64,000 nt of DNA from Sphingomonas sp. (GTDB lineage Bacteria > Pseudomonadota > Alphaproteobacteria > Sphingomonadales > Sphingomonadaceae). The position numbers were made by a program, and so were the translations under genes. Positions 36,171 to 45,521 of this stretch are shown in pieces. The notes beneath the pieces were generated by a model that saw only the letters and a list, made by a program, of their open reading frames with translations, had not been told where the DNA came from and made no database searches. Numbering within the stretch: the first letter of the stretch is position 1; every line of letters begins with the position of its first letter. The stretch spans positions 17,371-81,370 of the forward strand of contig NZ_JAQZBC010000015.1 of assembly GCF_029239295.1 (NCBI RefSeq), given 5' to 3'.

Positions 36171-38663
36171 TCAGAAACGCGCCGAGAGCGTAACGCCATA
36201 GGTCCGCGGATCGCCCGGCTGGCCGACGATCAGACCGGTCGATCCGGACTGGGTGGCGAGCAGTTCGTAATAATCCTGGTCAAAGGCGTTCCGCAGCCAG
36301 GCGAACAGGTTCAGCCCGTCATCGGTCTTGAACCCCAGACGGAAGTTCGACAGCGAATAGCCGTCGACATAGGTGTAGGCCGAGGGCGAGGGATTGGACG
36401 AGAAGCGCGAACGGTAGCTGCCGTCATAGCCGAGATAGACCTGGCCCTCTCGCCCGCTGATCGTGGTCGGAACGCCATATTCCGCGCCATAGCTGAACGC
36501 CCATTTCGACACGCCCGGCAACACCTGCCCCGAGATGTCGCAGGATGGTGGGCTTAGTGCGCCCGGCACGCCGGCTGGCCCCGGACGCTGGCTGCCGGTC
36601 GCGGTCGCCCCGCCCGCCAGCTCAGGCGGGCATGGCGCATCGACGAAGCGGACGTATTTGGCATCGGTATAGGCGCCGTTGACGTACAGGTTCAGACCGT
36701 CGAGCGGGCGAAACGCGCTGTCGACCTCAATCCCGCGCGTGCGCACCTTGCCGGCGTTAGCGAGATAGCCGCGCAACACGCCGACCTGCTGGTTGTTCAC
36801 CGTCGCCTGATAATCATCGATCTCGGTCCAGAAGGCGGCAACGTTGACGGTGGCGCGGCGATCCCAGAACTGGGTTTTCAGCCCCAGTTCGAAATGATTG
36901 ACCGTTTCAGGATCGATCGTCTGAACCGCCAGGATCGGGTTGTTCGCAGCATCAAGCGGCAGCCCGGACAGGTTGATCCCGCCCGATTTGTAGGTGTGCG
37001 CGTAGGTCGCGTAATAATGGATATTGGACGTGATGTCGTACGACACGGTGATGTCGCCCGAGATGTTCCAATTGTCGAATTCCGGCTGGTAGCTCTGCGG
37101 TGACAAGACGCCGCGCTGGTCGTTGGTCAGCGCTGAACCGCCACTCCCCGTGATGACGGTGGCGACATAGTCGCCCTCCTTCTTGTCGTAATTGACGCGA
37201 AGACCGGGCGCGATTTCCAACCGATCGGTCGGCCGCCACGTCAGCTTGCCGAAGACGGCGGCCGAGGTGTTCTTGAACCCGATTGTGTTGCGCGATGTCA
37301 GGCCGTTCAAAACCGCAGGATTGCAAGCGGCGGTGGTCGGCGTCGCGCAGCCATTGGGGCCGTACGGCGGATTGCCCGGGTTTAGCAGGAAGCGGCTCGC
37401 CGCCGGCCCTTGTACCTGAAGCCCCTGCGTATCGATCGTCTGGTAGAAGTAGAAGGCGCCAACCGTGTAATCCACCGGCCCTTTGCTGTCCGACGCGTAG
37501 CGGATTTCCTGTGTGAACTGGCTCTGCTGCGACGGGTTGGCGGACACGGTGGTGATCGGCAGGCCGATGAAGTCGCGGTCGTTGGACGGGTTCCAATGCC
37601 AGAACCGCCACGCCGTGACCGACGTCAGCGTACCCGAGCCGAGCGTCCAATTGGTAAGTGCCGACGCCCCGCCCAGCTCCTGCTCGGCGCGCAAATTGGT
37701 GTCGACGTCCGTGCGCCGGTCGAACGCGTCGGTTGAGGGCGGCGCATAGCCGGAGGCGGCGGCGAGCGCTGCATATTGGCGGCTGACCGGCCGCTGCGTG
37801 GCACCGACCCGCGCATAATATTGTACGCAGCAATTAGGGTCCTGCCGATTGTAGTCGGCGAACAGCGTAATATCGAGGTCGGGACTCGCCCGGAACAGCA
37901 TCTGGCCGCGCAGCCCGACATTGTCCTGGCTGTTCTGCCATTCGCGTTGCAGCGTGTTGTACACCGTGCCGCGACGGGTGGTGATCGAACCCGAAATGCG
38001 CGCGGCGACCACGTCATCGACGATCGGTCCGGACAGCGAGAACTTGCCCTGGAAGAAATCGTAATTGCCCCCGCTCACCTCCACGCGGGCTTCCGTTTCG
38101 AAGCTGGGGCGGCGCGTGGTGATGTTGATCGCACCCGCCGTCGTGTTCTTGCCGTACAACGTGCCTTGCGGTCCGCGCAGGATCTCAATCCGCTCGGTAT
38201 CGGTGAAGTCGAACGTCGCCGAGGCGATACGGCTGTAATAGACTTGGTCGACATAGATACCGACGCCCTGCTCGATTCCGTCGTTGGTCAGGCCGAAGGG
38301 CGCGCCCAGGCCGCGGATGTTGGCAGCCGAATTACGCGGGTTGGTGGAATAGAATTGCAGCGTCGGCTGAAGCTGGGTCAGGCGATTGACGTTGTAGGCG
38401 CCGGTTTCCGCCAGCGCCTCGCCGCCGATCACCGACATCGCAATCGGCACGCTTTGCACCGTTTCTGCGCGTCGCCGCGCGGTGACGACGATGTCGCCGC
38501 CGCTCTGCTGCGCCGGCCCCAGCCGCCCCGGCGATTCGCCATTTGCCTCAGCGGTGGGGGTTTGATCCTGGCCTGAGCCAGGCGCTGCCGGGGCTTGCGG
38601 CGCGTCGTTGACGGTGGGAGCGGCAAGCTGCGCACTCAACAAGATGGCAAGCGTGATCGACAT
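36171..38663 (-). CDS. TonB-dependent outer-membrane receptor
   Basis: Outer-membrane beta-barrel for energised uptake. 830 residues: a short signal peptide (about 1-15), a linker rich in Pro and Gly, TonB box GDIVVTARRR near 56-65, a plug domain (IRGLGAP, ERIEILRGPQGTLYGKN, GAINITTRRP) and a C-terminal barrel ending in Phe (SARF). It resembles the broad sphingomonad receptor group for which substrates are mostly unknown; nothing beside it names one. Convergent with the LysR gene, 6 bases apart. The N-terminus is short for a signal peptide, so an upstream start is possible. Confidence 0.93.
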   Translation of the reverse strand: MSITLAILLSAQLAAPTVNDAPQAPAAPGSGQDQTPTAEANGESPGRLGPAQQSGGDIVVTARRRAETVQSVPIAMSVIGGEALAETGAYNVNRLTQLQPTLQFYSTNPRNSAANIRGLGAPFGLTNDGIEQGVGIYVDQVYYSRIASATFDFTDTERIEILRGPQGTLYGKNTTAGAINITTRRPSFETEARVEVSGGNYDFFQGKFSLSGPIVDDVVAARISGSITTRRGTVYNTLQREWQNSQDNVGLRGQMLFRASPDLDITLFADYNRQDPNCCVQYYARVGATQRPVSRQYAALAAASGYAPPSTDAFDRRTDVDTNLRAEQELGGASALTNWTLGSGTLTSVTAWRFWHWNPSNDRDFIGLPITTVSANPSQQSQFTQEIRYASDSKGPVDYTVGAFYFYQTIDTQGLQVQGPAASRFLLNPGNPPYGPNGCATPTTAACNPAVLNGLTSRNTIGFKNTSAAVFGKLTWRPTDRLEIAPGLRVNYDKKEGDYVATVITGSGGSALTNDQRGVLSPQSYQPEFDNWNISGDITVSYDITSNIHYYATYAHTYKSGGINLSGLPLDAANNPILAVQTIDPETVNHFELGLKTQFWDRRATVNVAAFWTEIDDYQATVNNQQVGVLRGYLANAGKVRTRGIEVDSAFRPLDGLNLYVNGAYTDAKYVRFVDAPCPPELAGGATATGSQRPGPAGVPGALSPPSCDISGQVLPGVSKWAFSYGAEYGVPTTISGREGQVYLGYDGSYRSRFSSNPSPSAYTYVDGYSLSNFRLGFKTDDGLNLFAWLRNAFDQDYYELLATQSGSTGLIVGQPGDPRTYGVTLSARF

Positions 38664-38754
38664 CAGAACCGTCCCCTGGATTGGTGGGCTGAAGGTCCAT
38701 CAACAAACTAGGGATTGCAATACCCGATCAACTTAGAGGGGATTTGGCAGGCCC

Positions 38755-38782
38755 CTTGAAAAATATGTTGACCTTACCAGAT
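38755..38782 (+). promoter_or_regulatory. Candidate heat-shock (sigma32) promoter of hsp20
   Basis: CTTGAA (38755-38760) and CCAGAT (38777-38782) are 16 bases apart, the same spacing as at dnaK. The -10 match is weak. A start near 38790 would fall at the base of the first leader hairpin. Confidence 0.45.
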
Positions 38783-38789
38783 TTCGTTC

Positions 38790-38877
38790 GTGCGGCGCCG
38801 ATACCGGGTCGCACAGACGGGGGCGCGACGCTGGTCGTGCGCCTCCGCTTTCAACTCGCTCATTGGAGGAATTGAAG
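38790..38877 (+). promoter_or_regulatory. ROSE-like RNA thermometer in the hsp20 leader
   Basis: Three successive hairpins: GTGCG/CGCAC (38790-38814), GGGGGCGCG/TGCGCCTCC (38819-38846, with G-U pairs), and a final one at 38849-38877. In the last, TTTCAA pairs with TTGAAG and TCGCT pairs with the Shine-Dalgarno AGGA, leaving G38858 bulged. U(U/C)GCU against AGGA with a bulged G is the hallmark of ROSE elements. The stem ends at the base before the ATG. Heat would melt it and expose the ribosome-binding site. Confidence 0.75.
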
Positions 38878-39345
38878 ATGCGTCTTGACCTTACCCCCTA
38901 TCGCCGTTCGACCATTGGCTTCGATCGGCTGTTCGACTTGATTGAAACCAACGCCCGCAATGCGAGCGACAATTATCCGCCGTTCAACCTCGAGCGCGTG
39001 GCGGAGGATCGCTATCGGATCACCCTCGCGGTGGCCGGGTTCACCCGCGACGAGATTGAAATCACGGCACAGCAGAACCTGCTGCTGGTGTCCGGCAAGA
39101 AGGACGACAAGGCCACCGGGCCCAACTTCCTTCACGTCGGCATTGCAACGCGCAGCTTCGAACGCCGGTTCGAACTGGCAGACTTCGTCTTCGTCGAGGA
39201 CGCTCGGCTGAACGACGGCCTGCTGGTGATCGACCTGGTCCGTGAAGTACCCGAGGCGATGAAGCCCAAGAGCATCGCCATCAAGACCGGCCAGAAGCCG
39301 ACGGTCGTCGAGGACAAGTCCGGCGAGACCGCGCAGGCCGCGTAA
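38878..39345 (+). CDS. Small heat-shock protein Hsp20/IbpA family
   Basis: ATP-independent holdase that binds unfolding proteins. 155 residues: a short N-terminal arm (MRLDLTPYRRSTIGFDRL), the alpha-crystallin domain (about 35-125, with FERRFELADFVFVEDARLNDGLLVI-type strands) and a C-terminal IxI anchor (IAI, 133-135). ATG 38878 with GGAGGA at 38865-38870. Monocistronic, with a heat-shock promoter candidate, a thermometer leader and a terminator. Confidence 0.94.
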   Translation: MRLDLTPYRRSTIGFDRLFDLIETNARNASDNYPPFNLERVAEDRYRITLAVAGFTRDEIEITAQQNLLLVSGKKDDKATGPNFLHVGIATRSFERRFELADFVFVEDARLNDGLLVIDLVREVPEAMKPKSIAIKTGQKPTVVEDKSGETAQAA

Positions 39346-39384
39346 CCGTTCGGCGCCTCTTTGCTCCCTTTCAAGGCGTCGTGG

Positions 39385-39412
39385 GGCGTCCGGGCCAATC
39401 GGCTCGGGCGCC
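39385..39412 (+). terminator. Rho-independent terminator of hsp20
   Basis: GGCGTCCGGGCC-AATC-GGCTCGGGCGCC is a 12-bp stem (two G-U pairs) followed by TTCGCTTTGT. Confidence 0.7.
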
Positions 39413-39455
39413 TTCGCTTTGTCCGGGGAGCGCCCGGTTCGGTTATCGGCGATGA

Positions 39456-40034
39456 TCAGGCGAGCGGCGCGCCCCAATGCTGCGGCAGCGCCATGGCCAG
39501 CGCCGCAACGTGCATCGCCTGAACGATCCCGCCGACGCGCGCCTGCGTGATCGCGTCAGCGACCGGGATAACAGACAGACGCAAGCGCTCGGTCGGCTCA
39601 TCCATGGGTTCGGCAAGGCGGCAGACGCCGGTGGCGAGGACCGCGTGGCAGCGGTTCGATTGCGTCGCCGGGTTGGGCGCGAGCGTTGCGACCAGCCGCC
39701 ATGTGCCGCCGCCAAAGCCGGTTTCCTCCAGCAACTCGCGGCGTCCGGCGGCAACCGGATCCGCATCGGTCGGGTCGATCGCGCCGGTCGGCAACTCGCG
39801 TGAGATGACGCCCCAGCCGTGGCGGTATTGATCGACCAGCAACAGATTGCCGGCGTCGTCCAGCGCGACCACGATCACCCAGTCGGGATATTCGGTGACG
39901 AAGAAGGGTGCGATCCGCACCCCCTCCGCCGTCACGCAATCATCGGCGCGCACTCGCAGCCAGCGGTCATCGACCACCAGCCGCGATGCCTCGACCCGCC
40001 ATGCCGGCAGGTCGTCGTCGCCCGTGTCAGACAA
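39456..40034 (-). CDS. NUDIX hydrolase (ADP-ribose pyrophosphatase-like)
   Basis: 192 residues. The Nudix helix is visible as [10 protein letters not shown] (REUxEExGU), preceded by [14 protein letters not shown] where the first Glu of the classical box is Asp. [12 protein letters not shown] and ELPTGAI resemble ADP-sugar pyrophosphatases. Its first codons overlap the 3' end of pyrG by 8 bases, so it is translated with that gene. The exact nucleotide substrate is not evident. Confidence 0.85.
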   Translation of the reverse strand: MSDTGDDDLPAWRVEASRLVVDDRWLRVRADDCVTAEGVRIAPFFVTEYPDWVIVVALDDAGNLLLVDQYRHGWGVISRELPTGAIDPTDADPVAAGRRELLEETGFGGGTWRLVATLAPNPATQSNRCHAVLATGVCRLAEPMDEPTERLRLSVIPVADAITQARVGGIVQAMHVAALAMALPQHWGAPLA

Positions 40035-41661
40035 GCCGGCTCTGCTTGACCGCCGCCGCGATGAAGCTGGCGAACAGCGGGTGCGGATCGAACGGCTTGG
40101 ACTTTAGCTCCGGGTGGAACTGCACGCCCACGAACCAGGGATGGTCGGGCCGCTCGACGATCTCGGGCAAGGTGCCATCGGGCGACATGCCGGAAAAAAC
40201 GAGACCGCCCTTTTCCAGCGGTTCCTTGTACGCCGTGTTCACCTCGTAACGGTGGCGGTGGCGCTCATAGATGGTCGTGTCGCCATAGATCGACGCGACA
40301 ACGCTGTTGCCGGCGAGCCGCGCCTCATAGGCGCCCAGCCGCATCGTGCCGCCCAGATCGCCTTCCGCCTCACGCTTTTCCAGGCCGTCCCGACCCATCC
40401 ACTCGGTAATCAGGCCGACCACCGGCTCGGTCGTCGGTCCGAACTCGGTCGAGGATGCTTCCTTGATCCCGGCCAGATCGCGCGCGCCCTCGACGCACGC
40501 CATCTGCATGCCGAAGCAGATGCCGAAGTACGGGATCTCACGCTCGCGCGCGAACCGCACGCTGGCGATCTTGCCCTCCGCACCGCGCTCACCAAACGCA
40601 CCAGGCACCAGGATTGCGTCGCATGGCTCGAGCTGCGCCGCGATCTCCGCGTCGTCATTCTCGAACAGCTCGGCGTCGATCCAGTTGATGTTGACCTTCA
40701 CCCGGTTCGCGATCCCGCCATGCACCAGCGCTTCGTTGAGCGACTTGTACGCATCCTGCAGGCCGACATATTTGCCCACAACGCCAACGGTGACTTCGCC
40801 CTCAGGGTTGGTCAGGCGATCGACGATCTCGGTCCAGCGTGACAGGTCAGGTGCCGAAGACGGCGTGATGCCAAAGGCGCGAAGCACCTCGGTATCCAGT
40901 CCCTCGCCGTGATATTGCAGCGGCACGGCATAGATGCTCTTGGCATCGAGCGCCGGGATGACCGCGGTTTCCGGCACGTTGCAGAACAGCGCGATCTTGG
41001 CGCGTTCCGATGGCGGCAGCGGATGTTCGCAGCGGCAGACCAGCACGTCGGGCTGAACGCCCAGCGCGGCAAGCTCGCGTACCGAATGCTGCGTCGGCTT
41101 GGTCTTCAGTTCGCCCGCAGCGGCGATGTAGGGCACTAGGGTCACGTGGACGCTGATCGCGTTTCCACGGCCGACTTCGTTCTTCAGCTGACGGATCGCC
41201 TCGATGAACGGCAGCGACTCGATGTCGCCGACCGTCCCGCCGATTTCGCACAGCACGAAATCCAGGTCGTCGGTCTGGTCCTTGGCGAATGCCTTGATCG
41301 CATCGGTGACGTGCGGAATGACCTGGACCGTGGCACCGAGATAATCGCCGCGACGCTCGCGCGCGATGATCTGCTGATAGATCCGGCCGGAGGTGACGTT
41401 GTCGCTCTGACGCGCCGCAACGCCGGTAAAGCGTTCATAATGGCCCAGATCGAGATCGGTCTCGGCGCCGTCGTCGGTGACGTACACCTCACCGTGCTGG
41501 TACGGGCTCATCGTGCCGGGATCGACGTTCAGATAGGGATCGAACTTCCTGATCCGAACGCGATAGCCGCGCGCCTGAAGCAATGCGGCGAGGCTCGCCG
41601 CCATGAGACCTTTGCCGAGCGAGGAAACCACGCCGCCGGTGATGAAAATAAACCGCGCCAT
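40027..41661 (-). CDS. pyrG: CTP synthase
   Basis: Converts UTP to CTP with ATP and glutamine. 544 residues, full length. The N-terminal synthetase domain starts [18 protein letters not shown] and includes [12 protein letters not shown]; the C-terminal glutamine amidotransferase has the nucleophile in [13 protein letters not shown] and the HxE dyad in VQFHPE. It is followed by the Nudix gene and preceded by secG, 85 bases upstream on the same strand. Confidence 0.99.
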   Translation of the reverse strand: MARFIFITGGVVSSLGKGLMAASLAALLQARGYRVRIRKFDPYLNVDPGTMSPYQHGEVYVTDDGAETDLDLGHYERFTGVAARQSDNVTSGRIYQQIIARERRGDYLGATVQVIPHVTDAIKAFAKDQTDDLDFVLCEIGGTVGDIESLPFIEAIRQLKNEVGRGNAISVHVTLVPYIAAAGELKTKPTQHSVRELAALGVQPDVLVCRCEHPLPPSERAKIALFCNVPETAVIPALDAKSIYAVPLQYHGEGLDTEVLRAFGITPSSAPDLSRWTEIVDRLTNPEGEVTVGVVGKYVGLQDAYKSLNEALVHGGIANRVKVNINWIDAELFENDDAEIAAQLEPCDAILVPGAFGERGAEGKIASVRFAREREIPYFGICFGMQMACVEGARDLAGIKEASSTEFGPTTEPVVGLITEWMGRDGLEKREAEGDLGGTMRLGAYEARLAGNSVVASIYGDTTIYERHRHRYEVNTAYKEPLEKGGLVFSGMSPDGTLPEIVERPDHPWFVGVQFHPELKSKPFDPHPLFASFIAAAVKQSRLV

Positions 41662-41746
41662 GGGGATATCGACTTAGCCTCGAACAAACATGGTGGACAA
41701 GCGCCCGCTTTCACGGACGCGATGAATTTCCGGCGAACCGGGTGGA

Positions 41747-42133
41747 TCAACGGGCGAGCGGAACGCCGTTTTCGGCCGGAGCCGCCTGGTTCGCAGCTGC
41801 CGCAGCGGCCGCAGCCTCTGCTGCGGACAGGCCGGCATCGCCCTGCGGCTGCGGCGCGGTCTGGCTGACCGGCGCGCGACGCTCAAGCGAGGTGTCGACG
41901 CTGGTGCCACCGCGGGTCGCCGCCAGAACGGCCAGCGTGATCGACATGAGCACGAACAGCGCTGCAAGCACCGAAGTAGCGCGCGTCAGGAAGTCCGCCG
42001 CACCACGCGCGGACATCAGGCCCGACGGGCTGCCGCCGGTGGTCAGCCCACCGCCTTCCGATCGCTGCATCAGAATCACCGTCACGAGGGCGGCGGCAAT
42101 GATCGCCTGAACGACGAGAAGGAAGGTGAACAT
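41747..42133 (-). CDS. secG: Preprotein translocase subunit SecG
   Basis: Auxiliary membrane subunit of the Sec translocon. 128 residues: two transmembrane helices (about 2-20 and 52-75) separated by the conserved loop MQRSEGGGL...RGAADFLTRAT. The C-terminal 50 residues are Ala/Pro-rich, as in other alphaproteobacterial SecG. ATG 42133 sets the first helix at the N-terminus. The pyrG gene follows downstream. Confidence 0.93.
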   Translation of the reverse strand: MFTFLLVVQAIIAAALVTVILMQRSEGGGLTTGGSPSGLMSARGAADFLTRATSVLAALFVLMSITLAVLAATRGGTSVDTSLERRAPVSQTAPQPQGDAGLSAAEAAAAAAAANQAAPAENGVPLAR

Positions 42134-42301
42134 GTCGAATCCGATGTTGTGCCGGCGCTGGCTGGCCGATGCGCGCACATAGGCGCGGCGCGCCGCACGA
42201 TCAACCGTTGGTCGATTTCGTGACAGTACTGAAACCAGCCGCGCAGGCAGACGTTATCTTCGCGAACGGCGCGCATGAGCCGCCTGTTATCCGGATGACG
42301 C

Positions 42302-42667
42302 ATGGTGGCAGTTTTCGCGAATTCCGAATTGAGCTCCTGGATGAACACCCTGGTGGATTATGTCCGCTCGGGGGAGCCTGACCTGACGAACCGCCAAATG
42401 GCGCTTCTTCTGGTCGTTTATCTGAAACCGGGTCCGCACACGGTGCGCGGCCTGGCCCGGATCCTCAACGTGTCGAAGCCCGTTGTGACTCGCGCCTTGA
42501 ACAGACTTGGCGCGCTCGGCTATCTGCGCCGCCAACGCGACGATAGCGACAAGCGCAACATCTTTGTCGCACGCACATCCGAAGGGGCAGTTTTTCTTGA
42601 GGAGTTCGGCCAGTTTCTCGGCGACGGCGACCAGCCCGTCCCCAACCGCGCAAGCGCCAGCGCGTAA
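42302..42667 (+). CDS. MarR-type winged-helix regulator, short form
   Basis: 121 residues: a winged helix-turn-helix (LTNRQMALLLVVYL, HTVRGLARILNVSKPVVTRALNRL, then a wing RRQRDDSDKRNIFV). The dimer helices are shorter than in classical MarR proteins of about 140-150 residues. The last 71 bases overlap the next gene in another frame. Ligand and targets unknown; it sits before an SH3 protein and argC. Confidence 0.8.
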   Translation: MVAVFANSELSSWMNTLVDYVRSGEPDLTNRQMALLLVVYLKPGPHTVRGLARILNVSKPVVTRALNRLGALGYLRRQRDDSDKRNIFVARTSEGAVFLEEFGQFLGDGDQPVPNRASASA

Positions 42668-42977
42668 ATCGTTCGCGCTGGTTGGACGCTCGCGCACGCT
42701 CGATCCGACCCGCTTTGCGGTGCGCAGCGACTTGGCCGACGTCCGCCTCGCGGATCAGGTATTCGCCCCTCATTACGCAGCGCCGCAGCCGCGCCGCGTG
42801 AAGACGTCCGTCGATCTGCGTACCTCGCGCGCTGCCGATTCGGCGGTGCTCGCCACCTTGTCCCCCGGCGATGCCTTCGAATTGCTCGACGTTACCGGTG
42901 AGACCGCGTGGGGCATCGCCCCTTCGACCGGCTTCGTCGGATATGTCCCGGCATCGACGCTCGAGGAGCAGCCATGA
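42597..42977 (+). CDS. Bacterial SH3-domain protein, orphan
   Basis: About 126 residues if TTG 42597 (AAGGGG upstream) is used; no ATG or GTG starts this frame near the domain. The second half, LDPTRFAVRSDLADVRLADQVFAPHYAAP then VDLRTSRAADSAVLATLSPGD-like, is the pattern that precedes the catalytic domain in sphingomonad NlpC/P60 (C40) peptidases. Here the frame ends after the SH3 fold and its stop overlaps the argC start (ATGA). Either a genuine short SH3 protein or a peptidase remnant. Confidence 0.55.
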   Translation: MRSSASFSATATSPSPTAQAPARKSFALVGRSRTLDPTRFAVRSDLADVRLADQVFAPHYAAPQPRRVKTSVDLRTSRAADSAVLATLSPGDAFELLDVTGETAWGIAPSTGFVGYVPASTLEEQP

Positions 42978-43888
42978 CTGCAACCGTTTTCATCGACGGC
43001 GCCGTCGGTACCACCGGGCTGGAGATTCGGGAGCGTCTCGAAGGCCGGAGCGACATCGCACTCGTCACCTTGAGCGAGGATCGGCGAAAGGACGTGGCGG
43101 CACGGCGCGAGGCGATCAACGATGCTGATGCAGTGATCCTGTGCCTGCCGGATGAGGCCGCGAAGGAAGCGGTCACGCTGGTCGAAAATCCGCACGTTCG
43201 CGTGATCGACGCGTCGAGCGCCCACCGCGTGGCCGATGGCTGGACCTATGGCTTCCCCGAACTGGGCTTCGACGTGGCGGACGCGACCCGCGTGTCCAAT
43301 CCGGGCTGCTATCCCACCGGCTTTCTCGCGCTGGTCGCGCCGCTGATGCGCGCTGGCCTGATCCGGCCGGACGCTGGCCTCGTGGTGCATGGCACCTCGG
43401 GCTATTCGGGCGGCGGCAAGTCGATGATCGCCGAGTTCGAGGGCGGCAACGGATCGGCACACCGCGCCTATGCGCTACGCCTTGGGCACAAGCATGTGCC
43501 GGAGATGACGCGGCACGCGGCGCTGTCGCTCGCACCAATCTTCCTTCCCTCGGTCGCGAACATCCATCGCGGGATGGTAATCGAAGTGCCGCTTCATGCG
43601 GCCCAGCTCGCCCCCGGTACGACCGCGGAGGCGATCCGCGCCGCGCTGGCCGACACGTTCCGCGATACGCCGCTGGTGCGGGTGTCGGTTGAGGACGTGA
43701 ACCTGATCCGCATCGAGGATGATGCCGGCACTGATCGGATGACGCTGTACGTTTTCGCCGATCCATCGGCGGGACAGTTCAGGCTGATCGCGACGCTCGA
43801 CAATCTCGGCAAGGGCGCCTCGGGTGCCGCGGTCCAGAACCTCAACCTGATGATCGGCGCCGATCCGCTGACCGGGCTGGTCTATTAA
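42974..43888 (+). CDS. argC: N-acetyl-gamma-glutamyl-phosphate reductase
   Basis: Third step of arginine synthesis, NADPH-dependent. 304 residues, the short class. Dinucleotide motif GAVGTTG (9-15), active-site Cys112 in SNPGCYPTG, HGTSGYSGGGK, and GHKHVPEM. ATG 42974 with GAGGAG six bases before; it overlaps the stop of the SH3 gene. No other arg genes adjoin. Confidence 0.95.
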   Translation: MTATVFIDGAVGTTGLEIRERLEGRSDIALVTLSEDRRKDVAARREAINDADAVILCLPDEAAKEAVTLVENPHVRVIDASSAHRVADGWTYGFPELGFDVADATRVSNPGCYPTGFLALVAPLMRAGLIRPDAGLVVHGTSGYSGGGKSMIAEFEGGNGSAHRAYALRLGHKHVPEMTRHAALSLAPIFLPSVANIHRGMVIEVPLHAAQLAPGTTAEAIRAALADTFRDTPLVRVSVEDVNLIRIEDDAGTDRMTLYVFADPSAGQFRLIATLDNLGKGASGAAVQNLNLMIGADPLTGLVY

Positions 43889-43954
43889 ATCGCGACCGGC
43901 ATAAGGGGTCGTGCGTTCCACTGCGAACGCCGACAGCCAACAGGAGAAGCACGC

Positions 43955-45418
43955 ATGCAGCGCAACCCGGTCGGGAAGCTATTGTTGTTTGGCGCGACGG
44001 GCGATCTGTCCCAGCGCATGCTGCTGCCGTCGCTGTACGGCTTGCACGCCGACAAGCTGCTGCCGGACGGGCTGACGATCACCGGCACTGCGCGCTCCGA
44101 CCATGACGACAAGAGCTTCCGCGACTTTGCCCGCAAGGCGCTGGACGAGTTCCTGGCGAAGGATCGCTGCGACGCCGACACGATCGAAACCTTCGTCGCC
44201 CGGCTGCAATACCAACCGCTCGATGCCACCGACACCAAACATTATGGCGCGTTGGCGAAGAAGGTTGGCGACGTGTCCGGCGGGCTCGCGATTTTCCTCT
44301 CAACGGCACCCTCGCTGTTCGAACAGGTGATCCGCGGCCTCGAGGGCGCGGGGCTCGCCGGTGAGACGGTGCGCATCGGGCTGGAAAAGCCGCTCGGCTA
44401 TGATCTGGCGTCCAGCCGCGAGATCAACGACACCGTCGCCACCGCCTTTCCCGAGGAGCGGATTTTCCGCATCGACCATTATCTCGGCAAGGAAACCGTC
44501 CAGAACATCATGGCGCTCCGCTTCGGCAATTCGTTCTTCGAGCCGGTGTGGAACGCACAGGGAATCGACAACGTCCAGATCACGGTCAGCGAAACCGTCG
44601 GGCTGGAGGATCGCGCCAGCTATTATGACGGCGCCGGCGCGCTGCGCGACATGGTGGCGAACCACATCCTGCAGCTTGTCGCGCTAATCGCGATGGAGCC
44701 GCCGGCGCGCTACGACGTCACTGAGATCCGCGACGAAAAGGCCAAGGTATTCCGCTCGCTGCGCCAACTGAAGCCGGAGGATGTTCCGCACAACAGCGTA
44801 ATCGGCCAATATCTCGGCGGCGCGGTGAATGGCGAAATCGTCAAGGGCTATGACGATGAACTTGGCCGCGATTCCAACACCGAGACGTTCGTGGCGCTGA
44901 AGGCCCATGTCGACAATTGGCGCTGGCAGGGCGTGCCGTTCTACCTGCGCACCGGCAAGAGGATGCCGACGCGGCGTAGCGAAATCGCTATCCAGTTCAA
45001 GCCGGTGCCGCATTCGATGTTCGCGGGCCGCGGCGGCCTGCTTCAGCCCAATATGCTGATCATCCGCTTGCAGCCGGAGGAATATATCCAGCTGCTCGTC
45101 ATGGCGAAGGAGCCAGGGCTGGATCGCGACGGTATTCGCCTGCGCGAAGTGCCGCTGAACCTCAGCCTCGACGCCGAATTCGCCGGCAAGCGCCGCCGCA
45201 TCGCCTATGAACGGCTGCTGCTCGACCTGATCGAGGGTGACCAGACGCTGTTCGTCCGCCGCGACGAGGTGGAGGCACAATGGACCTGGATCGATGCCAT
45301 CCGCGAAGGCTGGAAGGCGAATGACATGAAGCCGAAGCATTATGCCGCCGGCACCTGGGGGCCCGCCGCCTCGATCGCGCTGACCGAGCGTGATGGCGTC
45401 AGCTGGCAGGACGATTGA
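43955..45418 (+). CDS. zwf: Glucose-6-phosphate 1-dehydrogenase
   Basis: Oxidises glucose 6-phosphate to 6-phosphogluconolactone with NADP+ or NAD+. 487 residues: GATGDL (13-18) and the active-site signature RIDHYLGKE (172-180). First gene of the Entner-Doudoroff operon zwf-pgl-edd-glk-eda. AACAGGAGAAG precedes the ATG. A GC hairpin lies just after the stop, before pgl. Confidence 0.98.
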   Translation: MQRNPVGKLLLFGATGDLSQRMLLPSLYGLHADKLLPDGLTITGTARSDHDDKSFRDFARKALDEFLAKDRCDADTIETFVARLQYQPLDATDTKHYGALAKKVGDVSGGLAIFLSTAPSLFEQVIRGLEGAGLAGETVRIGLEKPLGYDLASSREINDTVATAFPEERIFRIDHYLGKETVQNIMALRFGNSFFEPVWNAQGIDNVQITVSETVGLEDRASYYDGAGALRDMVANHILQLVALIAMEPPARYDVTEIRDEKAKVFRSLRQLKPEDVPHNSVIGQYLGGAVNGEIVKGYDDELGRDSNTETFVALKAHVDNWRWQGVPFYLRTGKRMPTRRSEIAIQFKPVPHSMFAGRGGLLQPNMLIIRLQPEEYIQLLVMAKEPGLDRDGIRLREVPLNLSLDAEFAGKRRRIAYERLLLDLIEGDQTLFVRRDEVEAQWTWIDAIREGWKANDMKPKHYAAGTWGPAASIALTERDGVSWQDD

Positions 45419-45424
45419 CCATCG

Positions 45425-45442
45425 GGGACCTTGCGGGGTCCC
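45425..45442 (+). other. Hairpin between zwf and pgl
   Basis: GGGACC-TTGCGG-GGTCCC, a 6-bp stem seven bases after the zwf stop with no T-run. May act as a processing or stability element inside the operon. Confidence 0.4.
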
Positions 45443-45521
45443 TCAGCCGTTCGTGTCCCGCATGGTCGGGACGCAATCTTGAAACGATTTCCGGCATTGG
45501 CCGGACAATGGAAGTGACATC

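Noticed and set aside
42507..42596. ATG 42507 as the start of the SH3 protein
   Set aside because: It would lie deep inside the MarR gene and add a low-complexity stretch with no family support; TTG 42597 is less bad, and the true start is left open.
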